A stretch of 64,000 nt of DNA, taken from positions 310,001 to 374,000 of the forward strand of contig QNQO01000557.1 of the NCBI GenBank assembly GCA_003290165.1, given 5' to 3'. How positions within the stretch are numbered: position 1 is the first letter of the stretch; every line of letters starts with the position of its first letter. This DNA comes from Berberis thunbergii. Its lineage: Eukaryota; Streptophyta; Magnoliopsida; Ranunculales; Berberidaceae. Shown here piece after piece: positions 10,011 to 21,214 of this stretch. The translations under genes and the position numbers were made by a program. The notes beneath the pieces are model-generated. The model made no database searches. It worked only from the letters and a program-made list of their open reading frames with translations, and was not told the origin of the DNA.

Positions 10011-11827
10011 ATGACGACGATCGACGTAACCAATGTCTCATCGACATCCTCGCGCACGACAGGACAACCCGCTGAGCGATCAACGCTCTCCGAATGATAA
10101 CAATTCTTGGAGCGTCACAACACACAAACTGCACTATGTGGATAACAATGACTACCCATAAACAACAACAGACAAAAGTAGTCAGTTTCGATAAAACTCA
10201 ACAGACAAAAGTGGGCATTTTGCCAGCAGCTAGGCAAGATAACGCTAATTCTACGATCTACAAAGCTTCTAAAGGAAACACGATAATGCAAGACAAAACA
10301 ATACTTTCATTAAAAGTTTGGTCTGTCCCAGTAATGACGTTACAACTAATTTAAGAGAAAACGTCATCCTTAGTAGCACATCGTGTGGAACTAGGGCCTT
10401 CCTCTCGAGAGATGGGTTCGAAAGCAACCCTCATATAACGGGCAAAGTCAAGGTCAATGCCGGGATTCTCTTATCTGATAAGCTCCAAAAGCTCTAATTT
10501 ACCCCGAATGACCTCTAACGAGATTAGCGGGTTCCGGCCTGAGATGTCAAAATCTACCGCGCCTACCAAGGCAGCATAGTGTGAATGCTATTCCAACTGT
10601 AAGCGTTCTACTTCGCAAATGAGGTGAAGTCCTTCATCGACTTTCGACCCCAGCTGCCGTCGTATAACGACCCATTCTGTCTCCGTCCGCTTCCTTTCAG
10701 CATCTTGGGCTTGCAGATCGGATGACCATTTTGTCCACATCTGCATCTAAGCGCTCCAACTCGACCCCAGTCCATCCCAGTTCAGCAAGGACTGACGCCA
10801 AATCCGATTTGGCCTACCTCAGTGGAGATCTTATGCTCCCAAACTCCGCTTCAGAGGCAAAAACTGTGGCCTTCATGACCCCCAAGTTCGCGGTAGTACC
10901 AGAATTCTGCAGCTGACCAGTCAAGGAATCCACCCTATAGAGAGCATCCGGGTACGACATCCGCAGGTCCGCAAAAGCCTACTCCAAGGCAAGGACTTGC
11001 CTGCGAGCTTTAGGATGCAGTGAAACCAGACTATGCGATTCAAGGGCGTGAACATCTGCCTCAGATCCATGGTGACATGAAACATCAACGCGTGGTCCAA
11101 TGTTCTCTCCCTTTAAGTCAACAGGGGGAGTAGCAGCATCAAGCAAGAGACAACGACCCCTTGAAGTTGTCGCTTGAGCAGAACACGACAGCCCAAGGGT
11201 AGAAGCCGCACGATCAGAGGACTGCCTCCTTTTCGAAATACCAACATGAGGCACGCTCACTTCCAATTCTGCTAACCTAGTCGGGCTAGGCATGGACAAA
11301 CTTTTCTTCCTTGAACGGCGACTGACAACCCATCAGCCGGTGAACCAGACGCAGCGAAAACACCATAGCAACCCGCTATGCACAACATTGCCTGGCATTA
11401 TGATCTCAGCGAACGACGGTGAGAACTTGATGAACTCCCTCTCTATCCGTATTTCCTCCTCAGTGAGTTGAAACTGCAAACTTCCTTGAAAAAAGAAATG
11501 ACATCAAACTAGCATCACATCTTGGATCAGAAAAATAAGCTGACAACTAAGAAACTTACGAAGGTCGAACTTGAAGTATCTTGGGACTCTACGACCCCGA
11601 AGCTTGAAGTATGAAGAATTCACCGAAGCCAGTAACCAATACCTCTCCAAGAGCTCAGTGTCATCAGCTACTGAACACAAACAAACAGAGCAATTCAGTA
11701 TGCAGAGGCCCCTAGAATCCAACCAAGCAATGGTCATATGATGGATTACCACCAAAGTCAAACGAAGGCCAATATCATGCGCCCTCAGAAGAATTGCAGT
11801 CAAAACCTTGAACCCGCTTGGAACCAT
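10011..11827 (-). pseudogene. Tat A antisense accessory ORF (aORF), broken
   Basis: The minus strand between the tandem repeats and the 3' LTR encodes the remains of the extra protein carried antisense by Tat elements. The best frames are 11504-11827 (MVPSGFKVLTAILLRAH ... ERYWLLASVNSSYFKL) and 10979-11299 (Ser/Ala-rich, MSMPSPTRLAELEVS). The first aligns by eye with 62670-62900 of element C (LVPNWYMILLLILIRAK ... QKYCFLAPVDSKYL) and resembles the 'putative gypsy type transposon' family (PF04195 as I recall it). Its C-terminal part, 10370-10980, is broken. A splice-donor-like CTTC|GTAAGT sits at the same codon in A and C. The N-terminus was removed by the deletion that also took the LTR start. 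10011-10370 has no recognisable coding content. Confidence 0.7.
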
Positions 11828-12299
11828 TTAAGGCAAGTATCTCACGAATCAGGTTTGGACGGGCAAGTACAACAACTCTTTGCTTCCAACTAGGAAGTAA
11901 ATTCTAGAGTATATGTCACATAAGGAGACTTCTACCTATAGATCACTCTCGGAACGTGAACTATCTCTCGCATATCTAGGAGCACATGGCTAACAGGGAA
12001 ACTTCCCTTCACAACACGACTCCTAATTAAAGAAGGATCTCCACGAAGATCTTCCTTAAACTATGCCATCGATGACCTGTTCGAACCAGGACTCCTGTAC
12101 TGTAAATAAGACATGAGGTTGGTAAGCTAAGGTACACTACAAATTCCCTGTTTACAACATTACACCTTCCTCTGATTTATGTCCGACTTTAGCATCGGAA
12201 TGCCATTGGCCACCACAACGGTGGTCCATGGCTCACGTGCATTCCTTGTGCAAGTCAGCAGGTCAAGGTCAAAGCAGGGAGCGGAAAACGACTACATCA
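11828..12299 (+). repeat. 3' LTR of Tat A, missing its first ~206 bp
   Basis: Aligns with 3795-4269 of the 5' LTR and ends ACTACATCA. The first part of the LTR, the PPT and the N-terminus of the aORF are gone; the junction at about 11828 lies at a shared TTAAGG. The following ATATG is the right target duplication. Confidence 0.9.
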
Positions 12300-12304
12300 A
12301 TATG

Positions 12305-13521
12305 TAAGTCATATTTTATGTGAATGATATTTAGTTCTTATAAAGAGATTCAAACTTCTATTTTCGTATTTAAATACATGAGATGCGTATCCAATAAGTA
12401 AAAGTTATGATCTATTGTGTTTGTGTGGGTGATCACCTTTTCAATATGTATAGGGCAGCTACACACAATATGTTCAGGGGAGCTACGCACAATACTTCCA
12501 TGTTCTATATATCAATTGATGCAAACTGATTTATGCAGCAATCAAATAACAATTGTTACTTTCAGTTGTTATGAACTGAGGGGGCAATTTTTAATCGCAG
12601 GATACAAAGCCTGGCAATCACCAATTTGTACTCACACAGATTCTGAAAAACCCTTGGTTTATCATAAAATCAACACAGATTATGCAAAACAAACCATGTT
12701 TGTACAAACAAAATAGAGTCGCTTGTTAATTACACATTGCAACAGATAAAGCATGTCAGCTTAAGTTGAATAGCATAATCCGCTACTGTTCATTATGTTG
12801 CTAAGTTTATACAAAAAATAAAATAAATCTATGGAAACAAAAACATCAGCTTAAACTAAAACACAAGAAACAATGGAACAACATTCAATCCTCCATTAAA
12901 GTTAAAATAAAAATAAAAATCCAAGGATACAATTTAAACCAATAGACATAAACCCAACTAAAAAATAAAAAATAAAAAAATGGGATGATCTGCTGCATCT
13001 AACTTGGATTCACAAGGACCTATAGTCTCTCAACTCCATGTCATTGCTTGAAGCTGGTGATTGCAAAAATAAATAATAAAGTGTTATACTGTCGTCGTTA
13101 AAATTATATGAAGCAAAAACATGTATATACCCGTGTTAGAAGTGAGTAAATATGATAAAGTCCTTCAATTGTAGCACTAGCTTGTGAATAGTATGACCTT
13201 ATAGTTTCATCCGTCAAGCCGACAAACATACAAATCACAAGTGAACAACGATAGTGGATGATTTCATACCTTGTAAATTTACTAAAGACAAATTTGCGTA
13301 TTGAGATTTAATGGACCATATGACATAACATTGCTTGAATGAGGTGTCATACATTAACTTTCAAACCAAATGTGGGTAGAACTCTACAAATGACATGTGA
13401 AAATACAACTAAATATTCTTGACTTAAGAAAATATATATTCATAAAAGTAAAACATACACGTAAAAGTACCAAATTATTTCAATGGCATGCTCTTTCTGT
13501 GTTTTTTTTTTTTTTTTTGCG
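12305..13521. other. MULE interior, no gene seen
   Basis: AT-rich DNA between the Tat insertion and the transposase. It holds a short imperfect repeat GGGCAGCTACACACAATATG / GGGGAGCTACGCACAATACT (12449-12501) and T17 at 13502-13518. The open frame 12417-12716 shows no familiar motif. Confidence 0.6.
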
Positions 13522-15607
13522 TTATATCTTTTTACAAATTTTCTCCATGGTGAATTGCATCCTTGAATTAGAACATTGACCTTTACAACGAACCACCAAT
13601 GGACCATGAATTTTGTTCCCATAACCAGTAGTTTTAGTGCCTACTTCCAAAAACCCCTTTGAATCAACAGGACCATCACCATCATTAGTCTTAAGCTCCT
13701 TCATCTTCAATTTTATCCATTGTTGAACCTTATTTGTCATCTTTTAATCCTCAGTGACAAAGTCAACCATTTCATAGAAGGCATTGCACATCTTATCAAA
13801 CCGTTCATTTTCAGGCTTCATTGCCCCATCCGAATATACAATTTTAACCTTCTTGTGACACCTCTTAACATTTTTCATCCACTTCCGAAAAACATATTTT
13901 TCTAATACAACATGAATCTTTCTTTGAAACAATACTGTTAATACATATTTGCATAAGATCCCCATGAGCTCAAATAATTGGCAATTACACTTAATATTGA
14001 AGTCGTTATCATTAAAAAAAACTTTAAAATTGACTGAATATTGTCTATCTCCTATCGATATGTCTTCTGTAACATTGTATACTTGAAAGCCACTATCCTC
14101 CATAAATCTCTATGAAAGATACAACATATATTTCCTGCTAGCTTTTCTTGAAACTCGCTAAATTTAGTTGTGGTATAGGAAACTTGAAAATGTTTCTCTA
14201 CTGCATAAGAAGTGTTGCAAGGAAGTCACCGATTAAACGATCTAAAGTCCTCTTCAGCTTCTTTTTTAAACCTATTTCATAATGCATTCCCATATAGTTC
14301 TATGAATTGCTTAAGAGTGGTCTTCAAATTTACATAACCACAAAAAACATTCATGCTTTCACTCATTTGAGTCTCAAAAAATACTTCTTTTAAATGTTGG
14401 CGCCCAACGAATCATTGCATGGTATAATCCATTCAACCAATCATTTTCTTGAAGATTGTATTTCTCAATGAAACCATGCCAATTTCCTTCAAACTCTATG
14501 AGACAGGGAATCATAAATAACTCTTTGCATTGTAAACTTGATAGCCTCATATTGATTGCAACCGGACAGCTCTTTAAGAAACGTTTTCATAATATACCAT
14601 GAACACCATCTATGACGTGTGTTGGAAAATACAATTTCAATGGCCTTTTTCATTGCTTTGTCTTGATTAGTGATTATAGCAGTCGAAGCACAATCATTTA
14701 TACACACAAGCCAAGATTTGAAAAGACAAACAAATTTTTCTATTGTCTCACTACATATCAATCCACATCTAAAAAGTAATGACTGACCGTTAAGATTTAC
14801 CCCAACAAAAGGAGCAAATGACATCTCATACTTATTAGTTAAGTATGTAGTGTCAAAAGTAATAGCATCCCTAAACTCCTTGTACGTTGCTCTGCTCCAT
14901 GCATCGGCCCAAAAGACATTTCTTAACCTCCCTTCATTATCCAAATCTATCATATAAAAGAAATCAACATTGTTAGCTTGCATTTTTTTGGAAGTAGTTA
15001 TGAAGTGCCGTCACAACCCCCTCACCAAGTCTGAACCTTCTAATTTTATGCAGATAATTGTAACAATCTTTTTGGAAAAATGTCACAATATCATGCCCAC
15101 CAGCTTCAACCACACATGAAGAAAAACTCTCATTAGGCTTTATGGCCGCCCTGTCATTTAGTCAAACTTCTTCTTGACATATGAGTTCATAACTCGATTC
15201 TTCAGATAAAATCTTGATTTTTTTAGGCTCAAATCATGATTGTGATCAAATGTTATTCTTGTCACTAACATTGTTCCATTATGGCATACATGAGCTCTAA
15301 TCTTAGCCCGACATCCACATCTACCTGTAGCACACAATTTTACGACTCTTGTTGGCTTTACTTTCTTCTGCCCAGACTGGCCACCTGAAAAGATAAGGTA
15401 TTTAGGTTTTCCATTTTCATATTTTTCAGTATTCCTTACTTTCATCGAAAATTCTTTTATATTACCATAATCAAGATAATAAGCTTGGTACTTATCAATG
15501 TTGATGAATTCCATCCCTATTGTAGGTTCCCTTATCTCCATTAAATTTTCTTCATTTTTCATACATTTGTTATCTTCTACAATATTCATTCTTGAAATAT
15601 ACAACAA
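13522..15607 (-). pseudogene. FAR1/FHY3-like MULE transposase pseudogene
   Basis: Order from the N-terminus on the minus strand. 15158-15607: FAR1 DNA-binding domain (FINIDKYQAYYLDYGN ... GRCGCRAKIRA ... TRITFDHNHDLS, the WRKY-GCM1-type C-C-H-H zinc region). About 15000-15157: frame-shifted VVEAGGHDIVTFFQKDCYNY. 14489-14983: MULE DDE transposase domain (VFWADAWSRATYKEFRDAIT, FDTTYLTNKYEMSFAPFVGV, TAIITNQDKAMKKAIEIVF, HRWCSWYIM). 13744-14103: SWIM-type finger (IKCNCQLFELMGILCKYVL, the final His replaced by Tyr). 13522-13740: FAR1 C-terminal block GPLVVRCKGQ. The region 14104-14488 is full of stops. The family binds DNA and catalyses cut-and-paste transposition, and domesticated relatives are FAR1/FHY3 light-signalling regulators. 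Here it is dead. Confidence 0.9.
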
Positions 15608-15753
15608 CCACTATAAAATACAACTTCACATAGCGGCACAGATAACAAGGATGAAATAGCATGGGATATAATTTGAAATAAGCAAGTGAAAGCCAACTAA
15701 GAGAGCTCAAAATATCAACAATAGTTCAACCGATATCAACAATATTCTTATTC

Positions 15754-16455
15754 TTGGACTTTTTCAGGTTGAATTGGCAGGGAGTGAGTTGACTTAACAA
15801 TACAAACAAATAAACATATGAAAATCATACCAAAAAAAAGAAAAAGGCCATTGGATTGTAACAAAGTGGATGAAGCGCTCAACATGGATTGAAGTTGGAA
15901 TGTTTACCAATTAACTCAATACAATTCCAACCTCAAATGACACACTTTGTATTTTAACCCAAAAGTCAGGAATGTGATAGTAGTTCAAGATGTAAAGATT
16001 GATTCCTTTTCTTGCAATGGTAAAGATACAAACAAAGAGAAAGGGAGAATAATACCTGAGAGAGTGAGTGAAGGGCGAAAAAAAATACGAGATAGTCACT
16101 GAAGATCTTGGATGTGTTAAAGATTTGCCCCAATGAGAATTAAACGAAAATAAAATGTAGTTCTACGAAGGGCCCATGCATTGCATATGGAAGAAGACAT
16201 GTTTTGCTACTTGGAGAGGGGATTTGGGGGAGAACAAGATTTGAGTTGTTGCTTGGGTGAAACGAGGAGAAGATTGCGTTGTGTACGGATACAATTGAAG
16301 CTCTAGAACGTATCTGGGGGAGAACAACTACTGGTGTTTGGTTGTAAGTTTATTCCCACACCCAAAAGTTAGTTTTAATGCCACCCAGCAATCTCTTGCT
16401 AAACAGCTCGTCCAGATGCAAAAGAGGCACCCAGACAAGGGAGCGTAGAACTATT
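15754..16455 (-). repeat. Right terminal inverted repeat of the MULE
   Basis: 702 bp, inverted partner of 2221-2930. It lies upstream of the minus-strand transposase and so would hold its promoter and leader. It contains the complement of the same GTATTATTCTCCC donor-like context found in the left copy. 15608-15753 between transposase and repeat shows nothing else. Confidence 0.88.
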
Positions 16456-18380
16456 ATTTAGTTATACTTAGATTATTTCATATTCAGATTGATTTGGTTA
16501 TACTCGTCTTAAATTACAACTAAAATACTATTGTTTCAAAAACTACCTTTTAGAGTCTTGCCAAAATTCACATAGGGTCTACCAATAACAGCCACCTAAA
16601 AATAAGTGTTAGACAAGACAACATCAAACTTCCGTAATCAAAAGATGGGGTTGAGTTTTTGAACTTGGGTTTAGAATGCAAAAAGCCGGTTTAAAACCCA
16701 GTGGCCAGTGGGGGGAATGGTTTCCCTCTTGGCATCCTTGTTATGGAAGGTTTAGAAGAAGAAGAAACATAAGTCTCTTTTTCTAAACCTTGAGAAACAG
16801 AATTGGGTGGATCGTCTCGAAGAATAGATACTCATGCTGATAGAGATGGGATTCCATTCCATTCCATTCTCGGTAGACACAATGGAGTCCATCTTCAAAG
16901 GCAACCAAAACATACGACTTCCTAACTCATGCACACAAAGATCACTCTGTTGGAATCTCCTGTCATTCCTCTTTCCCAATCTATTTCACCCATCTCACCA
17001 ACTCCTTGCTTCTCACCCAAATTCCCAATCTCGATTCTTCATTTTTTTTGTCCAAATCCAAGTTGGGCAAAAGCTGGTTTTTGACGACCCTGATCATGTT
17101 TTTTTTGTCCCAATCTCGATTCTCTTATGCCAACCATTGTCCCGGGGTAAACTCTCCTGCTCCTACTTATTCTTTTCTATGATTCAATTACATGTATATA
17201 TGTAGCTTATATTGTTTTGTGGATTACATATTTGAATATGATCTTCTAGCTTTGTTACATTCAAACACTTGACAGCCCCTATTAATGGGGGTTTACCAGA
17301 GGTGAAAGAAGCACTCCTTAGGACTACTCTTCTTCAATCGACCCTTTAGTTTAAGGGGGTGTTTGTTTTCACTTCTTTATTAGTTTAGACCAATCGATAT
17401 TCGAATAAGGTATGAAGAATCAATCATCATGTACAGGTTGGAGTGGGAATTCACAAATGCACTTTGGCATTAATAATTCAGCTCTCTAATTACTTGCTCC
17501 GGCAGGGCATCCCCCTGGAGAAATACAATATCATCCATGTTATGATCAGTATCAAATGCTTACGCACTTTACAGTGTCTCCTTGACACCCCATCACACAT
17601 GACTGTTGTTTAGTTTTTTTTGTGTGTTCTTATGGCTATGAATACACCAATCGTCAGAGTAAAAGAGATTTTGCATCAAGGGTAGCGTTATCTTTGATGA
17701 ATGAAAGACATGCAGAAACAACATAAATGAAAAACTGCCTGAGATGCCAGCATATGAGTTGTATTTGGGTTGCCCTTGCAGAACTTGCCACTTCCACATG
17801 CATGTTCTTTTTGGACATGGAGTTCCATTGACCACTTCTGACACATCTTGAGAGAGTTAAATTTTAGCATTCTACAGTTGTTGAATTTATTCAGCTCCAA
17901 CTATGTTCTGTTAAGAAATGGTTTAGCTTATGAATCAATATTTTTTTCTTATTATTCAAAGAAATTGTTAACTTGTTTAGTCTCAAAAAACTGAAGAAGA
18001 TCACTAACATGCATACTTTATTGGGAAACCTGTTGAATTTAACCCTGGCTGACATTGGATAGCACCCCACACCAATGTTTGGATGTACTAATACTAATGA
18101 TGTTTATTATGTTTTTAATCTTCTTATTTGTGAAAGTTATGTAGTGTGAGGCTATTTGCGGAATAATAGTAAACTGATGTTGAAACTTCTTGGGAAGCTT
18201 CTCGGAATTATAGTATAGATGGTTCCAACCTCCTTTGTTCTGGTTATGTACACAGTTACGTGATTATAAAATACCTTGACTGATTGGTAAACCTATCTTT
18301 TATGATACTTGTCAATTCCAGGTGCTGTAATGTTCTTGTTTGAAGGCAGTTTTGGTAATATATTACAAATTGGAGATTGC
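16456..18380. other. Low-copy-looking DNA without an assignable gene
   Basis: No transposon domain is recognised. Small open frames at 16752-17205 and 17593-17900 (both strands) lack familiar motifs. A fivefold ATTCC run is at 16851-16870. Splice-like CAG|GT sites occur, but I cannot assemble a gene. Confidence 0.5.
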
Positions 18381-18391
18381 TGGCTAACTCC

Positions 18392-19142
18392 AGAGTGGTA
18401 GCAGAATTTACCAGAAAATACATGGGCAGGAAAGGAAGAGAGCTTATGTATCACCTTGATTATGCTTTCCTTGATTGTAAATTTGGAAAATCTTTTAGAA
18501 AGATGCCAAGCAAGCATTCAGCTATCCGACAGGTTACAGTCTAACCCTTGTTACCTCATTGTGATTTTCTTTGCTAGGCAAAGTTGCACTGGTTTCATAA
18601 AGAACTAAAAAAGGAGCATGTGCATTATCCGCCTTTCCTAACATTTTCCATTCCAGCTCTGAATGTCTTCCAGTAGGAAACTACATGGGTTTCATTACAT
18701 AACATGCTATACTTATAGTACTAGAAATTGAACGGTCATATATTTTGCTTTGGATTTAAATAGCTTGTGAAATTGGAAAGCTAAGAGATCGGGAGCCTGA
18801 GAATTTGATGCCTAACAGGATGTACATAAAAATTTTAAAAAAAGAAAGCAAGATATTACTCCAAAAACAAATTAGGGATTTGTAGAAAACCCTCAATTCT
18901 TTATTAACAGGTAACAATTGATGGTATGGGGTATAGAAGTTTGTTTCTCAAGGCTGTGATTATATCTCCTACCAATTCCAGGGAAGAATGATAGTCAACA
19001 TGAATTCATTGACAGTGATGAAGGTTTTATGCAATTGTTCTTTGTGCATCCATTCATGTGTTTAGAAGGATTTCGTTGCCTCCAAGTTCAGGTTTCCGAA
19101 GGAGGGAACACATGGAATGCTGATGGAAAGGGACACCTATAG
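18392..19142 (+). other. Exon-like blocks of an unrecognised gene
   Basis: 18392-18532 reads RVVAEFTRKYMGRKGRELMY, then HLDYAFLDCKFGKSFRKMPS and KHSAIRQ without stops. It is preceded by an acceptor-like CTAACTCCAG and ends at CAG|GTTACA, so it has the form of an internal exon. 18911-18985 follows an acceptor-like TTAACAG and reads VTIDGMGYRSLFLKAVIIS. 18984-19142 (another frame) reads KNDSQHEFIDSDEGFMQLFF and on to a stop at 19142. I do not recognise the protein. It could be a relic of a host gene or chance; splicing is not demonstrated. Confidence 0.35.
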
Positions 19143-20790
19143 GAAGGAGTGCATGCAAAGCTGATGGAAAGGGATGCGTGGAAATGTGATTCAGTGTGTA
19201 CTTGATTAATGAAAACACTTATATACATACTAACAGAAAATGTGACAGAACATTGTTTAGCTACTGCAAACACTTTTCTTTTTCTTTTCGGAAGGCAAGC
19301 ATGGGGTATAACTGGGCTCCCCCAGACCACTAAAAAAAGAGCTGTTACATATTACATTCCTTCATATTTTCTACCAGGAAGCACACACTTCACGGTTCAA
19401 CTCGAGACCCCACATAAGTAAATCCAGGAAGCACACGCTTCACAGCAGTAATAGGTAAACACAGTCTGTTGTGACATCGCACCAACAAATCTGTAATGAA
19501 TGCTACTACTCTGAACAGTAGAATGATCTGCAAGAAACTAGGAAGTTGGCTCCTTATCTAGCAAGTACAAGCCATTTCCTCATGCCCACTGCCAATTACC
19601 TTCCCTGTCTCCAGTTTCTGAAAGATTCAGTGAAATGGACAAAAAATGAGGTTACACTACGATTCTTACTTTCTGTAATGTATTTAATAGAGACAATGTT
19701 ATTGGTAAATTTGGGGACATGAAGAACAATAGTGAACAAGGTAATCTCTAGAGAGAAATGATTTAGGAAAGTTCAAACTTATTCCCTAATTCAATCTAGA
19801 GGGAGATGATTATTTAGACAGAGAGAGAGCTCGAAGTAAACTAGTAAAAATGGTTGAATAAAAAACCACAACTAGCCCTAATCTTTCCACGGTCTGGCAA
19901 ACAAAGATGAAGGCCAAAGTGTTTGTTTCTTTGTTTGTATATCTATATGGCTTTTTGGTGTAACACCACTATAATAATTTTGGAGATGGAGCAGGTTAAT
20001 TAACAAACATCAAGCTTGGTGTCGTTCGTGAAAGTGTCAAAACAACCAAAGCTAGGGTCAAGTGAAGGCCAAGGGTTAGGTAGATTCAATTCCTTAACAT
20101 GGGAGAAGTGGGAAAAAAAAGAAGAAAGAAAATGTCACAACAACGACCAAATAATGCTCAAGGGGTCACACATGTTGAAACGTGCTAAGGGGTCAAAATG
20201 GCATTATACCTGTGAACCCTTTAACACAAAACCTTTTATAGAGGGTGGGTTATTTATCGGCTGGGTCCTGGTCAAATTGCCAATTCTAGAGTCTTATGAT
20301 CAGAAGCTCCCAAAATGACCATGGGAATGTTATCTGAAGGAACATAAACATGAATGTTTAAACTGTAGCTAGCTGAGTGAGCAAATGTAGATGTGGAGGT
20401 ACTCGGAGGTCCCTCAAGCCGAGTAACTATTGATGAAGGAGATCAACATCAATTTCAATCCCATCAATCCCATGCATAAGACCCTGAGACACAGAAGTGA
20501 ATCTACTAGAAAATGCATTATCTTGAGTTGCGTTATAATTAAAGGGGATACCTTGAAGGTTACAGGCTTTGTTCAAGGAGGTGGTTGCTTGCGTGCATTC
20601 CAATGGGGGTATTTGGTGTGTTGCTTGTACCTGCATATCTTACATTGTAACTTGTATTTCTTATCTAGTTTGCTTCCTCTCTAGAGATTGTTTTTGTACG
20701 ATTTCTATCTGGCGATAGCAAACTTTTCAGACAATGGTACTTTAGGTCCAGAATTAGGATACGTCTATTCTTGTCATACTAAACTTAGAT
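19143..20790. other. Unassigned DNA left of copia B
   Basis: Open frames 19209-19421, 20016-20318 and 20427-20684 show no family motif and I do not call them genes. A short repeat GGAAGCACAC(A/G)CTTCAC occurs at 19377 and 19426. GA-rich stretch near 19818-19833. Confidence 0.5.
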
Positions 20791-20795
20791 ATAGG

Positions 20796-21082
20796 TATTA
20801 GGATTCTTAGTGTACATATTTACCAGATTGATTCACCTAGAATCGGTCAAAATACATGATTGTATCAGCAGCCAAGAATCAGTCCACATACAAGATATGA
20901 AGTTTCTAATCATATCCTAGCATAATATTTGCTAGGATATTCTTCCGTTCTGGGTTTATCTTACTTGATATGATTTATACTTGTTTTTAAATGTATTTCT
21001 AGTGTAAGTTATATAAACTCATCTTAGGTCTCTTGTAAGGTATCAATTCAATAAAGTTCTTCTTCATGTTCTAAACTTATTA
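20796..21082 (+). repeat. 5' LTR of copia B
   Basis: 287 bp, TATTAGGATTCTTAGTGT to TAAACTTATTA. It has a promoter-like TATATAAACTCATC (21009-21022) and a polyadenylation-like CAATTCAATAAAGTTC (21044-21059). Matches the 3' LTR except for a 36-bp duplication present only there. Confidence 0.9.
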
Positions 21083-21094
21083 TGGTATTAGAGC
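21083..21094 (+). other. Primer binding site of copia B
   Basis: TGGTATTAGAGC directly follows the LTR. It is the initiator-tRNA-Met complement TGGTATCAGAGC with one change. Confidence 0.9.
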
Positions 21095-21214
21095 AAGGTT
21101 AGATAAATTTTTTCTTTCGGTGAGCATTCCGCCGCACATCTCATCGTCCATATTCATTCAGTTCTTGAAGTTAGTTAAACATCATACCCGAAGGTGATAA
21201 TTCCCATGGCACGC

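Larger units (their letters stand above)
3589..12299 (+). mobile_element. Ty3/gypsy element A, Tat lineage, nested in the MULE
   Basis: LTRs share ends TGATG...CATCA. The target site duplication ATATG is perfect (3584-3588 and 12300-12304), so both outer boundaries are exact. The internal order gag, PR, RT, RNH, a second 'archaeal-type' RNase H, INT, tandem-repeat-rich 3' region and antisense ORF is the hallmark of the plant Tat lineage (Ogre/TatIV/Retand-like). All coding regions carry stops or shifts, and the 3' LTR has lost its first about 206 bp, so the element is dead. Confidence 0.92.
2221..16455 (-). mobile_element. Long-TIR Mutator-like element (MULE), FAR1-transposase type, split by a nested Tat element
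   Basis: Two inverted copies of about 700 bp (2221-2930 and 15754-16455) bracket a minus-strand FAR1-like transposase pseudogene (13522-15607). Both termini begin AATAGTTCTAC and then CCTTG-TGGGTGCCTC. Removing the Tat element (3589-12299) leaves about 5.5 kb, an ordinary MULE size. I could not find a convincing 9-bp target duplication: the left flank GAAAGAAGA and right flank ATTTAGTTA do not match. The site may be decayed or the ends a few bases off. The MULE sits in the copia A LTR. Confidence 0.85.

Noticed and set aside
12417..12716. 100-codon ORF right of Tat A
   Set aside because: No domain, AT-rich codons, lies in decayed MULE interior.
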